Shown here: positions 19,534-30,530 of the stretch, piece after piece
Layout: the number at the start of each line of letters is the position of its first letter
Position numbering within the stretch: the stretch's first letter is position 1
NCBI GenBank assembly: GCA_018136815.1
Contig: CM030939.1
Span: 4,023,419-4,087,418, forward strand
DNA length: 64,000 nucleotides
From: Isochrysis galbana
Lineage: Eukaryota > Haptophyta > Isochrysidales > Isochrysidaceae
Direction: 5' to 3'
Notes under the pieces: model-generated
Seen by the model: the letters and a program-made list of their open reading frames with translations, nothing else
What the model was told of the DNA's origin: nothing
The model's database searches: none
Made by a program: the position numbers and the translations under genes

Positions 19534-22003
19534 ATGCGTGTCCTCGCGCTCATCTCAGGCGGTAAGGACAGCTGCTATGCAATGATGAAATGCGTTGAGC
19601 ATGGGCACGAGCTGGTAGCACTCGCCAATCTACACCCGGCCGATGGCACGCTACGCGAGATTGACTCGTTCATGTACCAGAGCGTCGGATCTAACCTCGT
19701 CCCGCTGCTCGCCCTCGCGCTTGGCCTACCGCTCTTCACAGCTCCCATCACTGGGAGCGCGAAGGCGGTTGGGCTCGAGTACACACAGGCGGAGGGCGAT
19801 GAGGTGGAGGACCTGTACAGGCTTCTCTCTCGTGCACGCGACCAGCTGCCCTTCGATGCCGTTTGCTCTGGCGCGATCCTCTCCAACTACCAGCGCAGCC
19901 GCGTCGAGCACGTGTGTGCGCGGCTCGGCCTCGACTCACTCGCCTTTCTCTGGCAGCGCGAGCAGAGTGTGCTCCTCGCGGAGATGGTAGCAGCCGGAGT
20001 GGAGGCAGTCCTCGTCAAGGTAGCCAGTCTGGGCCTCGGTGCTTCACAGCTTCACCGCAGCATCGCTGAGCTCCAGCCGCTCTTCGCAAAGTTGCACGCG
20101 CGATTCGGGTTTCACCCTTGCGGAGAAGGCGGTGAATACGAGACCTTCACGCTGGACTGCCCCCTCTTCAAGAAACGCCTCGAGCTGATCGGTGCGCATC
20201 CGTTGGTCCACTCTGAGGACCTTAGTGGGATGGCTCCGGTGGTACTCCTTGTGGCCGATCGTGCGCAGCTCGTCGAGAAGGAGCCGCAGGACGCTCCGGA
20301 GCCGTCGGGGCCGGACGCGTGGTGGGCTACCGAGAGGAGGGCCGCTGCTGCAGAGGCGGAGGCGAAGGAGCTCGAAATTGCGCTCATGGAGGAGGGCGAT
20401 GCCAACAGAGAGTTGGCGAAGGACGGGGACACGCTGCAACTGGCGGCAAGGTCGGGAACTGAGTCGGCGGATGCCTCGCCGGGATGGGTGCTCACTGAGG
20501 CGCCACAGACGCATCCTGGCCATTTATCAAGGGAACACGCAGACTGGTCCGTTCTGGATGCCGGCGTCGAATGCAGGCTGGTGTTCGTCCCGCAGCACTC
20601 GGGGTTGGCCGGTGTAGAGGCCAACTCTGAGGACGACGAGGTTGCGGCGGTGGCGCAAGTGACCGCCGCTCTTTCAGCGCTTCCCGGGGCGCTTGCGATG
20701 GCTGGTCTTCAGCCATCCCAGCTATTGTACGTGCGCTTGTACACAGGCGACATGCGGCACTATAAGAAGATCAACGAGGCATATGGTCGACTGATGAAAG
20801 ACTCGCCGGCGGCGCGCGCTTGCGTGCAAATCCCCCTACGGTGTTTGTCGATGAGCGGATTCGACACGCTAGGCGTTGCGGTCGAAAGAGACTGTCGCGC
20901 CGTCCAATCATTTCCTCATATCGGCATCGAGGCCTTGGCGTCCCGGTTGCCCAAACGGTACTTGCACGTGAGCTCCATCTCCGAGTGGGCACCCAGAATG
21001 GTGAGCTGCTGCGAGTGAGATTGCCGTACGCCGTCCTTGGGCATTGTGAGCCCCACTTATTATCGGCCGTGCGCGGCCCTTCCCCGCATCTTTCGCCCAC
21101 CCTCACCTCGCCACCTTGGTCGTGCAGATCGGTCCGTATTGCCAGATGACGAGCGCAGGTGGGATCGCTCAGGTCGCAGGCAACCTCGGCCTCTTCCCAC
21201 CCACGATGCAGCTCGTGGAGGGTACTGCGGAGCAGACGCGACTAGCGTTGAAGAATTCGGCGGCCGTACTGCAGGGACTCGGCTTCGAGGCCAGCCATTC
21301 CACGTCACTGATTGCGTATGTGGAGTGTAACGCGGATCTGCAGCTCGTCCACAGCATCTGCCGCGCATGGCTGAGGCGGCAGGGCATCGGCAAAGCGCTC
21401 CCACCGTTATTAATGCTCCAAGTCGGAGGACTGCCGATGAGCGCGGCAGTAGAGGTGCAGGTGGAGGCGGCAGCTTCCACCGCGGATGCTCGATTGATCG
21501 GCGGTTGGGAGGAGACGCATCGGAGCGTGCTGCTACGTTGCTCCGCTGCAGCTGTGATGGGCGTCGAATTGGATCTGGGTGATTGTGCCTCGGGTGGGTC
21601 GGCGATGCTCACGGTTCACCGCGTGCTTCTTCAATGTATAGTGGTACCATCACACGACTCAGTAGATGCGGTCGAGCTCGCGGATCTCTCTGGCGCAATG
21701 CGCGCTGCTATTGCAGGTCTCCTCTGTCGTCTTTCGTCCAGCAACGGAGCGGCGCATCTCCAGTCCTCGGTCTTCACGCGGTGCTTTTACGACCGTGGGC
21801 TGTGCGCCAACCACTCGTCCCTTCAGCGAGTGATCGCCAATGGGAGCCACTACAACCCACAAGCGGCCGATGGCCGCACCGACGCGCCCGTCGTCATCGC
21901 CGTCCCTGTCGAGCGGATCGGCCATTCCCGATCACTTATTGCACTTCAATTGCAACTCGTGGTTAAGGTTGAGGGAGTTGAGGACAGAGACAACAGCGAT
22001 TAA
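19534..22003 (+). CDS. DPH6: Diphthine-ammonia ligase DPH6
   Basis: Two exons (19534-21000, 21128-22003) encode 780 residues; the 127-base intron is GTGAGC...CGTGCAG. The enzyme performs the ATP-dependent last step of diphthamide formation on elongation factor 2 in the cytosol. The N-terminal ATP-pyrophosphatase domain begins at the first residues with LISGGKDSCYAMMKC (PP-loop SGGKDS) and includes GEGGEYETFTLDCPLF near residue 200. The rest holds two RidA/YjgF-like domains, as in fungal and plant DPH6. The join WAPRM/IGPYCQ falls exactly on the conserved start of the second RidA-like domain. The leader before the ATG is C-rich. A Glu/Ala-rich insert (about residues 255-330) separates the enzyme and RidA parts. 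Confidence 0.93.
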
Positions 22004-22050
22004 CGCAATGGCAAGACCACGAGCCGCCGAAGACATCAACGACGTAGTTG

Positions 22051-22836
22051 GAGCTGTGGTAGTAGTATTAAACCTTTTAATAGTCTCACCGCACACGCGG
22101 CCGTGGACCCTCTACTTTCTACTCACGTAGGAAACTTTCTACACCCCCACTTCCCCGGCCCTTCTCCCCCCGCCATAAGGCGACTCCCCCCGTGCACTAC
22201 TAGGGGGATAGGGGTGAAGGGCTTAGATATGGTCCGGTGGCCCGCGCCCCCCCCCGGTGATCATTCCCCCCCTTCCTCCTGTGTCTCCGAGTGGGCGGCG
22301 GTCTCAGCCCCGACTTATCCTGTAAACAGGTGCGGGACTTACCTATTTTCCGGTGAGCGGAGCTCTCGCTCCGCCCACCCCCTTCTCCGCGCTCTCTCTC
22401 CCCTCTCCTGCGGCACGCGCGATGGCGCGCCTGCGGCAGGCCTGCAGCTGCCTGCTGGCGACCCCTGGAGGCTCATGGAGGCCAGCTCTGGGGGCAGAGG
22501 AGGCTGGGACTGGGCCCTGGTCTCCCCTGCCTCTCCCTCGCTGGCGCTCCTGAGCCTCAGGGGCCCCCAATCTGTACCTGTCTGCCTGTCGACCAGGGGG
22601 GGAGGGGGGTTGGAGCAATGGGCTGGCCACGAGGGGCCAGGATGGGCGAATGGGGCGAGCCTGTGGGGAAGGGAGTGGGTCAGTAGGGCAGTGGCCTCCT
22701 GGCAAGCCATCAGGCGTGCCAGGAGGATGGGTGGTTCCTCCCCCATGGCAGGGGAGGAGTGGAGAGAGGGGGGGGCTCGTGCCCCCCCATGGGTCAACCA
22801 AGTATAAACTTAGTTGATCGAGCTGTGGTAGTAGTA
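22051..22836 (-). mobile_element. 17-bp-TSD element, subfamily B, complete, inverted
   Basis: GAGCTGTGGTAGTAGTA at 22051-22067 and 22820-22836 flanks the element exactly. The element (22068-22819, 752 bases) reads from right to left: GATCAACTAAGTTTATACTT head, CCATGGGG and CTCCTGGCA hairpins, GC-rich body, then GGTAAGT...TTTACAGG, CTTATGGCG and an AT-rich end. It inserted about 50 bases downstream of the DPH6 stop codon. Confidence 0.88.
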
Positions 22837-22884
22837 AGATCGGTAGTTGTCCGCCCGTCGAGAGAGAGTGTTTGCCATTCATGG

Positions 22885-23215
22885 GAACTAAGTTTATACT
22901 TGGTTGCGATGGAGCGCACCGACGCGGCTCTTCTCTCCTTCGCCCCCCCCGCTGAGAGAACCCCTCCGGTCCCCATGGGGCGGTCGCTTCCGAAGCGACC
23001 GCGTCCGCCATTAGAGACCGAGCAGGTGAGCGCGACCCAGGTCGCGCCGCATGGCCCGTGGCTCCGGCCACACCACACACAGCAAGCCCATGCTGCCCGC
23101 GCCCCATGGGTGATAGCAAGCTGTAGGCTTCAGATTGACAACACAGATCCTGCATGGCCACACATCCACAGGGCATGCCTGCTGGCAGAGGCCTCTCCAT
23201 AATAATAATAATATA
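22885..23215 (+). repeat. Mobile-element head, subfamily C
   Basis: GAACTAAGTTTATACTTGG is followed by GCGATGGAGCGCACCGACGCGG, as at 12216. The body has a GCGGTCGCTTCCGAAGCGACCGC hairpin region near 22980, and the stretch ends in an AT-rich ATAATAATAATATAAC. No 17-base duplication was recognised, so the right boundary is set only by the tail. Confidence 0.55.
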
Positions 23216-23699
23216 ACTGAGCATTAGTACCCTCGGACGATGTTAAAGAAGGTTGGAACGATGATGGTTCAAGAGTGGAGGAGAACATTCAAGACACACC
23301 AATCAGTATTGAGAGCTCCGAGAAGAAGTCTAAGCAAACCCTCATTAAGCGCTTGCTCAGCAAATCAATCTGGAACAAGACGTAGACCTCCCTTCCAGGA
23401 CGGGACTGAAGCACTGAAGCAGTGCATGATGTACTCTGCCACCGCCATTGATTGCTGCCGCTGCGTCGAACAACGGATGCACTTTCGCAAGCGAGTTGAT
23501 GGGCACGTCAAATGGGTCCATCGACTCACTCGATCACGATGGAATGTGCTCACCAAGCAGCAGAAGAAGGCAAGAGGCCCTCTCGGGACGATCCCTCATG
23601 CCGAGCCAAGGCGACGCCGCCGTTCTCGTCGCGTACGTGGTAAGGCTCGGCCTCTCCTTCGGGGTGCTCGCGGGGGGGCTCATGGTAGGGTGAGACTCC

Positions 23700-23884
23700 C
23701 CGCGGGAGGGGAAGAAACCGGAGATAAAGGAGACCAAATGAAGGCAAGCCGCCTTTTTGGGCGCCAACGACCACGACCTCAGCCACGCCCATGGCTGCAG
23801 CCGTCCGCAATATGCTGCCAAAATTGCGCTTCTTTGGCACACGTTGTGAAGGACGAGGTAGCACTTGGCTTTCTCAGCGTCCAT
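23700..23884 (-). pseudogene. SpoU/TrmH RNA methyltransferase fragment
   Basis: Reading leftwards from an ATG at 23884: MDAEKAKCYLVLHNV, then a frame change near 23840, then KKRNFGSILRTAAAMG and VAEVVVVG. These are the first strand and the N..G...R.A...G signature of SpoU (TrmH) family 2'-O-methyltransferases of tRNA/rRNA. The frame change equals a net extra two bases. The rest of the domain (SAM-binding knot) is missing. After the motif the sequence matches a repeat also found at 34437-34500. A typical pyrimidine-rich leader precedes the ATG, so this was a genuine 5' gene end. Probably a dead fragment; a sequencing indel is possible. Confidence 0.55.
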
Positions 23885-24834
23885 GCCGGTGGGCGGCACG
23901 TCGGCGATGGAGAGAGGGGGGAAGATGGGGGGGGGGGGAGGGGGAGGGGAGGGAGAGAGGGAGGAAGGGAGGGAGGGAGGGAGGGATGGAGAGGGAGGGA
24001 GCAGAGCGTGAAGAAGACCGACCGGGGCCCCGGAAGCCAAGTCACGTAACAAAAAAACTGCAAGAAAAAAATAGCGGCGCGAGGCGTGCCAACGTCGTTT
24101 TCTACTTTTACCTTTACCTACGTCGTTTTCTTTTATGCCTCTCGTGCCACTGTATCACTGTATGAAGGCATCTGTGTGTCTTGTGTGTAAGTAGCAACAA
24201 GGGAAACTTTTCAACTGTGGGTGTGGGTGCGTACCTTACACGAATATTCATGCCTACATACAGGCCCTTCATATGGGCAGGAATAGAACATACAAATACA
24301 ACAGGCAACAGGCTTGCGCTAGGATTGGAGGGAGGGGGAGGGGCTGTGTTGGCCCTGCGTCGAACGGGTCGAGGCGCAGCGGCACCCAGCGGCATATGCG
24401 GCCGGGGCGGAGCCGCGCATGTGGCGGCGCTAGTGGAGCGGCTGTGCGCGGCCTGCTCTGCCCGAGGGAGAGCGGCTTTGGCTCGCGTGCAAGAAGCGCG
24501 GTAGAGCCGATGTTACCGAGAGAGAGTGCGTCTAGAGAAAAATCCAGAGCTTCAAGGCAGTATGAGCAGGGGTTACTATGAAACCCTACATCTCTCTCCA
24601 AAAGCCGCCCCAGGGAAAAAACATGTCTAGGTAAATAAAAGGCAACGCTGGGGGAAAAAAATGAGACTCATCGCCGGTGGCCGTAACAGTTGCTGACGCC
24701 GTTGCCCGCCCTTGAGCGCTACTGCGCCGTCCGTCCTCGTCCGTCCCAATCTGCTCAATGCCTGACCTACCTTATGTGCAAGCAGGAATCGGGTTTGTGT
24801 TGACTTGAACCGAGAGCTCGTCCTACCGATGAGT
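23885..24834. other. Intergenic DNA, purine-rich then mixed
   Basis: 23915-24010 is a GGGA/GAGG-type purine tract (the leader of the SpoU fragment read on the other strand). From 24030 to 24834 I see no domain, RNA gene or repeat. Confidence 0.4.
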
Positions 24835-27195
24835 CTATGCCCAGACTGCGCACCTATCCGTAGGGTTCATTGTCGAGCCCACTGGACAACTAAATGCCTC
24901 GGCAAAAGCGGGTGTGTTCTGCAACACAGCGTTCACGCGTGCACGATGGGGGGAGTGCGGATCGGAGAGAATGTGCTTGTGCGCCTCAGATGGGCGCACG
25001 GAACCGCACCAAACCTGGGCGTAGGCGAGGAAGAAAAGCTGGTCGGCCGAGTAGCCGGGAAGGCCTGGAAGAGATAGCGCATCGTTTCCCGCACCGCCGC
25101 CCGATGCCAGCCACGCCGCATGGCTCAGGCGTATTCCGCCGTTATCGGCAATATTTTCTCCCATAGTAAGGTTGCCATCAATATGCTCTCCCTCGTCGTT
25201 CGTCAACTGTGAGTATTGCGCGCCGAGACATTTGGTGCGCTCGAGGAATTTAAGCTCAACATCAGCAGACCACCATGGCGCCAAATTGCCCTCGGCGTCA
25301 TACTTGGCTCCCTGATCATCAAAGCCGTGCGTAAGCTCGTGACCAATAACGGACCCAACCCCCCCAAAATTGAGCGCCGACAAGGCAGTCTCGCCATACC
25401 AGAACGGCGGTTGTAGAATGCCGGCCGGAAATGCAATCAGGTTCTTTGCTGGCGAATAGTAGGCGTTCACCGTGGGTGCTGTCATGCCCCACCGCTTCCG
25501 ATCTACGGGTCGGGACAGGTCACGAATGTTCTCGTTCACCTCAAACGCTGTCGCACGTCGCAGCCACTCGAAGTAGCTTGCGTTGGGACCAGGCTCGAGC
25601 TCTGCGTAGTACGAGGCCAGCCGCTGATCATCAGTAATCCAATCGGGGTATCCAATCATGTCGTATACATGCTGCACTTTATGTGCGGCAAATCGAGCCC
25701 CGGCCTCATCGAGCCAATCGAGGGTAGGGAGCTTGCTACGGAATTCCATCTTGATCCCATGAATCATGCGAAGGGCCGCGTCGCGCGAGGCAGAGGAAAA
25801 GAACTCATCAACAAACAGGCGGCCTGTCGCATATCCAACGTTGTTGTCGGTGCGTCCTACACACAGCTTCCATCGCTCGGGCATTTCGGGAGTATCAGAG
25901 AGTGCCTTCTTGAACTCGAAGCCAGCTTCGATGTACCTGCGGCTCAGGTGATGAGCATAATCCTGAAGGACTTGAAGCTGCAGGTATGCGACGACCGTCG
26001 AGATCTTTGTGCTTGCCACGACGGAGCTGAATACGCGCTCAAAGTAACTGCTCCCACTAACCACCAGAGGCGATGGCAAAGCCACTCGCACGTCTCCACG
26101 CCCAATCCCCTCGACTCCCGCGTGGTCCCCTCCATAGTACGCGTTTACAAATGCCATCCAACGAAAGAGGCCCGCTTGGGCTCCATCATCAGTCAACAAT
26201 TGCAGCTCATCGAGCGACGCCACCGGTTGGTAATATTCCGCAGGGTCTCGCAAGACTGCCATGGGTACATACGCGTGAGCGAGCGCAGTCTCGAATGCTA
26301 GGACCTCCTGAACAAGGGAGGATCTTCGCAGAGGGTCAAGGGCAGCTACAGCACTTTGTGAGCCCGCTGGGAGCGCGCCATCGGTGGCCGCTAGCTCAAG
26401 CAGCCTCTCACAAAAGGTGGTGTAGGCACGCAAGTACGGATCGTCGGCCGTTTTGTGCAAGTAGTACTCCCGAGAAGGCAGACCGAGGCCAGACTGGCCC
26501 ACATGCACTACGTTGGCGGTCGCATTGCCCTCGTCGGCCATAACCCACCAATAGAATAGGGGCATGGTCCCTTGCCGTTGCAGCCGCCCAAGCCGACGAG
26601 AGAGCTCTTCCCAGTCGGAGTTCGACCACGAGTCGGTGATTGGCGTCCACGAGAGGTCCGATAGCATGGGCAATAGGGGCCGGGCACCCAGTGGCTCGAT
26701 GGCCTTCTCATCCATACATGCCGCGTAGTAGGCACGCGCCTTAGTCACAGGCGACATGCTCACTCGAATCGGCTGCATAGGGGCTTCAACTCGCTCGAGG
26801 AGGGTCCGCAACTGCGCATCGTTCTGCTCGGCCAGCACGCTGAACGTGCTGTAGCTCGCCCTCGAGGCGGGCATAGGGTGGAGTGTGGACCACTTGCCGC
26901 ACGTGTGCGTGTAGAAGTCGTCGCATGGCGGCACCTCCACATCCATCGAGTGCAGCAGCTCTGCCGCTGCTGTGACGCAGCTGTGAGAGAGGCAGACAGT
27001 TGGCGGCTGCGTGCGGCTGCCAAGGAGCAGTGAAGTGAGGACGGCTCCGAGGGCAGCGGAGATCAAAGCACCGAGGAGGCAGGTGGTGCGCTCGAGCTGC
27101 TCCTCTCTGCCACCCGGCAGCAGCGCAGCACGCTGCGAGCGCAGGGTCGCTGGCTCCTCAATCTCGATAGCAGCAGCCGGCGGCAAGCCGGCCAT
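24835..27195 (-). CDS. M13 (neprilysin-like) zinc metallopeptidase
   Basis: One uninterrupted frame of 786 residues. The N-terminus (about residues 40-60, LLGALISAALGAVLTSLLLG) is a single membrane segment without a cleavage site, so this is a type II membrane protein with its catalytic part outside or in the lumen. The peptidase domain carries the zinc site HELTHGFDDQG about 165 residues from the C-terminus, the third ligand in GENIADNGG, and the family's terminal CAVW. The substrate motif NAYYSPAKNLIAFPAGILQ is also complete. Such enzymes cleave peptides up to a few kilodaltons. The ATG at 27195 was chosen; one at 27255 would add 20 residues. Pyrimidine-rich leader. Divergent from the gene at 27561. 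Confidence 0.93.
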   Translation of the reverse strand: MAGLPPAAAIEIEEPATLRSQRAALLPGGREEQLERTTCLLGALISAALGAVLTSLLLGSRTQPPTVCLSHSCVTAAAELLHSMDVEVPPCDDFYTHTCGKWSTLHPMPASRASYSTFSVLAEQNDAQLRTLLERVEAPMQPIRVSMSPVTKARAYYAACMDEKAIEPLGARPLLPMLSDLSWTPITDSWSNSDWEELSRRLGRLQRQGTMPLFYWWVMADEGNATANVVHVGQSGLGLPSREYYLHKTADDPYLRAYTTFCERLLELAATDGALPAGSQSAVAALDPLRRSSLVQEVLAFETALAHAYVPMAVLRDPAEYYQPVASLDELQLLTDDGAQAGLFRWMAFVNAYYGGDHAGVEGIGRGDVRVALPSPLVVSGSSYFERVFSSVVASTKISTVVAYLQLQVLQDYAHHLSRRYIEAGFEFKKALSDTPEMPERWKLCVGRTDNNVGYATGRLFVDEFFSSASRDAALRMIHGIKMEFRSKLPTLDWLDEAGARFAAHKVQHVYDMIGYPDWITDDQRLASYYAELEPGPNASYFEWLRRATAFEVNENIRDLSRPVDRKRWGMTAPTVNAYYSPAKNLIAFPAGILQPPFWYGETALSALNFGGVGSVIGHELTHGFDDQGAKYDAEGNLAPWWSADVELKFLERTKCLGAQYSQLTNDEGEHIDGNLTMGENIADNGGIRLSHAAWLASGGGAGNDALSLPGLPGYSADQLFFLAYAQVWCGSVRPSEAHKHILSDPHSPHRARVNAVLQNTPAFAEAFSCPVGSTMNPTDRCAVWA

Positions 27196-27560
27196 CGTCG
27201 ACCCTCGCAAGCACTCCAGCCCTCCCCCCCGCCAGCGCGACGATGGTTCTCGCACCCCGTGAGACGGCGGCCGAGAGGAGGGAGAGAGAGGAGAAAGAAG
27301 ACGAGAAAAGAGAGGGAGAAGAGGGAAGGGGACAGAGCGGAAAACTAAAGGTGGCCGGGACCGTCACACGTGTGTTTTACTGTGAACGAGTTCAGTACAA
27401 TAGTCGAGGTTCGTGCGTTGGTTCGTTCCAAGAATAATTTTTGACCATATGCTAAATATACTCTGCTAGAGGACTCGGAGCAGTAGCAGAGGAGCTGATT
27501 CATAGGAGTACTTATCTTCTTTCGTCTCTGTGTGTGTGAGCTGCGCCGGATCCATCCGCG

Positions 27561-28148
27561 ATGCGCATCTGCTTGCTGCAGCTGGTGCTGCAGGTGGCGA
27601 GCGCGGCTCTGTGCGACCTCACGGCCTCATGGGCGCGGCTGAACGAGCAGGCGCGCCGGGGCGAGGCTGTCTGGGCAGGACCCCAGCCCGCGAGGCAGCT
27701 CGATCCCCGCGATGTCCTTGTGCTGCTCATCGGGGCGCTCCAGCGCAACAACCACCCCCAGCCCCACTCTGGCTCAGCATGCTTACTGCGCTTCAGCACG
27801 GACGATTTTCGCCTAGTCGGTTCGCCTGCCAGGCGCCCATCACCCGCGCAGCTCACCAACTTCATGTCCATGACTCAGTACCACCTGCTCCTCGACCCGG
27901 ACGCAAGCTTCGACTTCCCCTCTGACTGCCTCCAGCTGGATGAGGAGGAGGCGTTCCAGGATATGAATCTATACACCACCGACGACCAAGAAACGGTCGA
28001 CGCCAAGCTTGGGTGGACGCTTCGCAGGGAGGTGGGCGCGGAGGGTAAAGCTGCGTGTTGGCTCGTGAGCGATCTAACCTGGCATGACTTCCGACCCAGA
28101 TTTAGACCCGGCATTGGGCAGGAGGAGTGGCCACGTATTTGTGGGTAG
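27561..28148 (+). CDS. Small secreted or plastid-targeted protein
   Basis: 195 residues in one exon. The first 17 (MRICLLQLVLQVASAAL) are a clear signal-peptide-type segment. Then come a hydrophobic strand (DVLVLLIGALQRNNHPQPHS), an aromatic-rich body and many acidic residues. The stretch ALQRNNxPQPHSG...LLRFSTDDF recalls plant and algal uncharacterised proteins of the DUF4864 type, but this is from memory and weak. No catalytic motif is visible. It shares an upstream region with the M13 peptidase gene, so the two may be co-expressed. Confidence 0.6.
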   Translation: MRICLLQLVLQVASAALCDLTASWARLNEQARRGEAVWAGPQPARQLDPRDVLVLLIGALQRNNHPQPHSGSACLLRFSTDDFRLVGSPARRPSPAQLTNFMSMTQYHLLLDPDASFDFPSDCLQLDEEEAFQDMNLYTTDDQETVDAKLGWTLRREVGAEGKAACWLVSDLTWHDFRPRFRPGIGQEEWPRICG

Positions 28149-28310
28149 GATGCGCGTACCATTGTGACTGTACGAGTTGCATAATTTATGTTCAGCGAAC
28201 TGTGCTCAGTACTGGACACGCCACTCTCGACCGACATGCCAATGGGCTCAAAGCAAATGTAGCTACTTACTAGCTAGTAGCTAGAGCCGGATCCGGATCT
28301 AAAAAATCAA

Positions 28311-28482
28311 ATCTGAAGATTCAGGGCTAGAACACCTACTAGTGACCGGCTGCTACCGCCTACTTCCCGACACCGCCCCTTAGCCCCTTAGCTCCGTCAC
28401 TTCGCCTTCCCCCCTTCGTTCCTTTGTCTTCGGTTTCCGGGGTGCGGCCCAGCTTCACTACCTTGGGCCCGGGCCTGGTTCA
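28311..28482 (+). repeat. Dispersed repeat R3, copy 1
   Basis: CTGAAGATTCAGGGCTA, then CACCTACTAGT, a C/T-rich middle with TTCCTTTGTCTTCGGTTTCC, then CCGGGCCTGGTTCAG. The same order is found at 34243-34406 and partly at 34085-34185. Non-coding. Confidence 0.7.
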
Positions 28483-28496
28483 GTTGACGGGTTCAG

Positions 28497-28640
28497 AAGG
28501 TGCATCTTGAGGTTCCCTTTTTTTTTTCACACCCCCTTTGGTCTATTTTGGTACATAAGCAATTCTACCCCTCAACTTTGCCGGTCGGAGGGGTTGCGAC
28601 CATCTGCCATTTTGCCACCATGCCCTATATGGTTAAAGAA
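28497..28640 (+). repeat. Dispersed repeat R2, copy 4
   Basis: GGTGCATCTTGAGGTTCCC plus T-run and TCACACCCCC, followed by GTCTATTTTGGTACATAAG and CCCTCAACTTTGCCGG. It parallels the copy at 17925 with more substitutions and directly follows repeat R3. Confidence 0.65.
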
Positions 28641-29507
28641 AGCAACCGTAAACGGGCTTACCTGCCGCGTGCCGCAACGACAAATTGCCGAGGGAAATGA
28701 AAATGGTGGGTTTCAGCCCCCCACCCCTCTGCCTCTGCACACGCGCTGGGGCTCTAACAGTACGGAACTGGCGGTCGCGCCGCGGGGTAAAAAAAAACTG
28801 AACATCAGGTCTCAGGTCTGAGGTCTCACCTTCCAGGGGGGTGTAGAACGCTTGCGTGAAAGTAGTGTCGCATCCAGAGTATTATATATATATACTCTAG
28901 GCGGATGCGGTGCTTCTATCAATGTGTAGTGTGTGAGAAAATTGAGTGAGTTTTGTTTTTGCCAATGAGGTGCCTCGAAGCTCCGCCGCATTGCACGCCG
29001 CATTTGTTCGTTTGTCCTTACTCGTTTCATTGATTTGTTTGTGCGATGTTGCGTTAGTTTTCGGAGTTTTCTTGTTGGTGAGTGAGTGATGTGGGGTGGT
29101 GTCTTGTGGGCCGTCGTCGCGATGTAGCGCGCCCTTTCCCCCGCTCTCTCAAGACTTCTCTTCACTCATGCCCTAGCCCCGCTGAGACTTGCCCCACGAT
29201 CAAGCTTCGGCTTGATTCGACAGTTCAAAGACATCCCTCACTCACCCGCACGCCCTCGCCACACATCTCGCCGACCATCACAATGCGCACAAGCCCGCAC
29301 ATGCGCATGGTGCACATGCCCGTCTCACTCATCACCCCGCTCTGACCCATGGGATGAGCATGGCTCACCTTTGTGGTTGCGAGCGCGGTCAGCCTGCCTT
29401 CCCTCGCCATTCCTTTGCCTCTCGCCTCACCTCCGCCTCACCAAGCCTCCGCTTCCCACTGCCTCACCTTCCTTTTCCCCCATTGCCATTCGTACGTATG
29501 CCCGGTG

Positions 29508-29970
29508 TAGTCTGCATTTAATTTTAAAATAGTGCTAACACATGTTTGTGATCAACATCTTTGATGAGCTCCTTAGACAGCGCTGATGGTACGTGTCTGG
29601 AGCCACTGCTTGATGTAAGGGAGTGCCCCCTTGCGCTGCTCCTCAGCGATGCGGCCATAAAGGAATAAGAATACAAGTTCGGCAAAGGGCGCGGGCCAGA
29701 TGATTGGGTCGGCTAACTGCGGAATGTTGAGTTCGAACAACAGTAGATTCACGGTATAGCCCTCCTTCATTCATCGCCCACGCCTGATTTTCAATCGTGT
29801 GGAAGGAGCCAGCAGTCACACGTCAAATGTGGGTGGCCGATGCACATCGCGCCGTGCCCATACAAGTAATCACAATCGAAAAGCGCCGACACGGCACCCT
29901 CCGGGGGGACACGCGTCGCGGGAAGCAGGGAATGTTACGCTAGTCTACATTTAATTTTAAAATAACGCTA
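29508..29970. repeat. Segment bounded by 30-base direct repeats
   Basis: TAGTCTGCATTTAATTTTAA at 29508 and TAGTCTACATTTAATTTTAA at 29941, each followed by AATA, bound a 460-base segment. Inside, the minus strand at 29573-29770 encodes a 65-residue frame containing FLYGRIAEEQRKGALPYIKQ, which looks protein-like, but I cannot assign it. This could be a small element or a duplicated junction. Confidence 0.45.
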
Positions 29971-29991
29971 TGTGTACAACTGTGGACATTC

Positions 29992-30037
29992 GATCGCTCA
30001 ATTCGACTCATGTCCCACATTTGACGGAACGACACCT
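29992..30037 (+). repeat. Dispersed repeat R4, copy 1
   Basis: 46 bases, GATCGCTCAATTCGACTC...TTGACGGAACGACACCT, match 59165-59210 with four or so substitutions. AACTGTGGACATTC precedes it here and AACTATGGATATTT there, so the similarity extends upstream. Confidence 0.65.
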
Positions 30038-30109
30038 TGACGACTCTTCCCTGGCCTGCAGCGAGTCACCTACGCCTGTCGACCAGGCGCCGACATCAGC
30101 TCCAAGTAT

Positions 30110-30530
30110 GGCATACACATACAAATCTCCCATGCCAGCCCACCGAGAACGGCGGCGACCATCGAAGCCGTAGTGTCCGCGGGGTTAGAGGCAGCCTTAG
30201 CAACCTTGGCGGTCTTGGTGGACTTGGAAGTAGTCGCCGGCGGCGTCACGGCGGCGACCGTGACCGACGCTTGTTGTTGGCCAGCGCGGGCCTGCTCGTA
30301 CGGGCTCAGGTAGCGCTGGCAGAGGTTGACGCACGAAAGGGCCCTCCGACTCGTAGGAGGGGTCGATGCCTTCGCCCTCCGCTCCCTCGTTCTCGCTTTC
30401 CTCGCGATCCTTGTACTCGTTGTCGCAGGTCGTGGCCTCGTTGCAGACGCCCTCGGGCGGCGCGCGTGCCCCGCTGTTCAGCGGCAACGAGATGCGGCCC
30501 GAGCGACGACGCTTGATGGCACCTTAAGCG
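30110..30530 (-). pseudogene. Decayed reading frame of unknown origin
   Basis: On the minus strand two frames look protein-like but are out of phase. The first is RRSGRISLPLNSGA through CNEATTCDNEYKDREESENE to DPSYESEGPFV. The second is LCQRYLSPYEQARAGQQQ through TVAAVTPPATTSKSTKT to MVAAVLGGLAWEIC. They meet near 30345, implying a frameshift. No family is recognised. It lies beside repeat R4, as does the acidic remnant at 58713-59054. Confidence 0.4.
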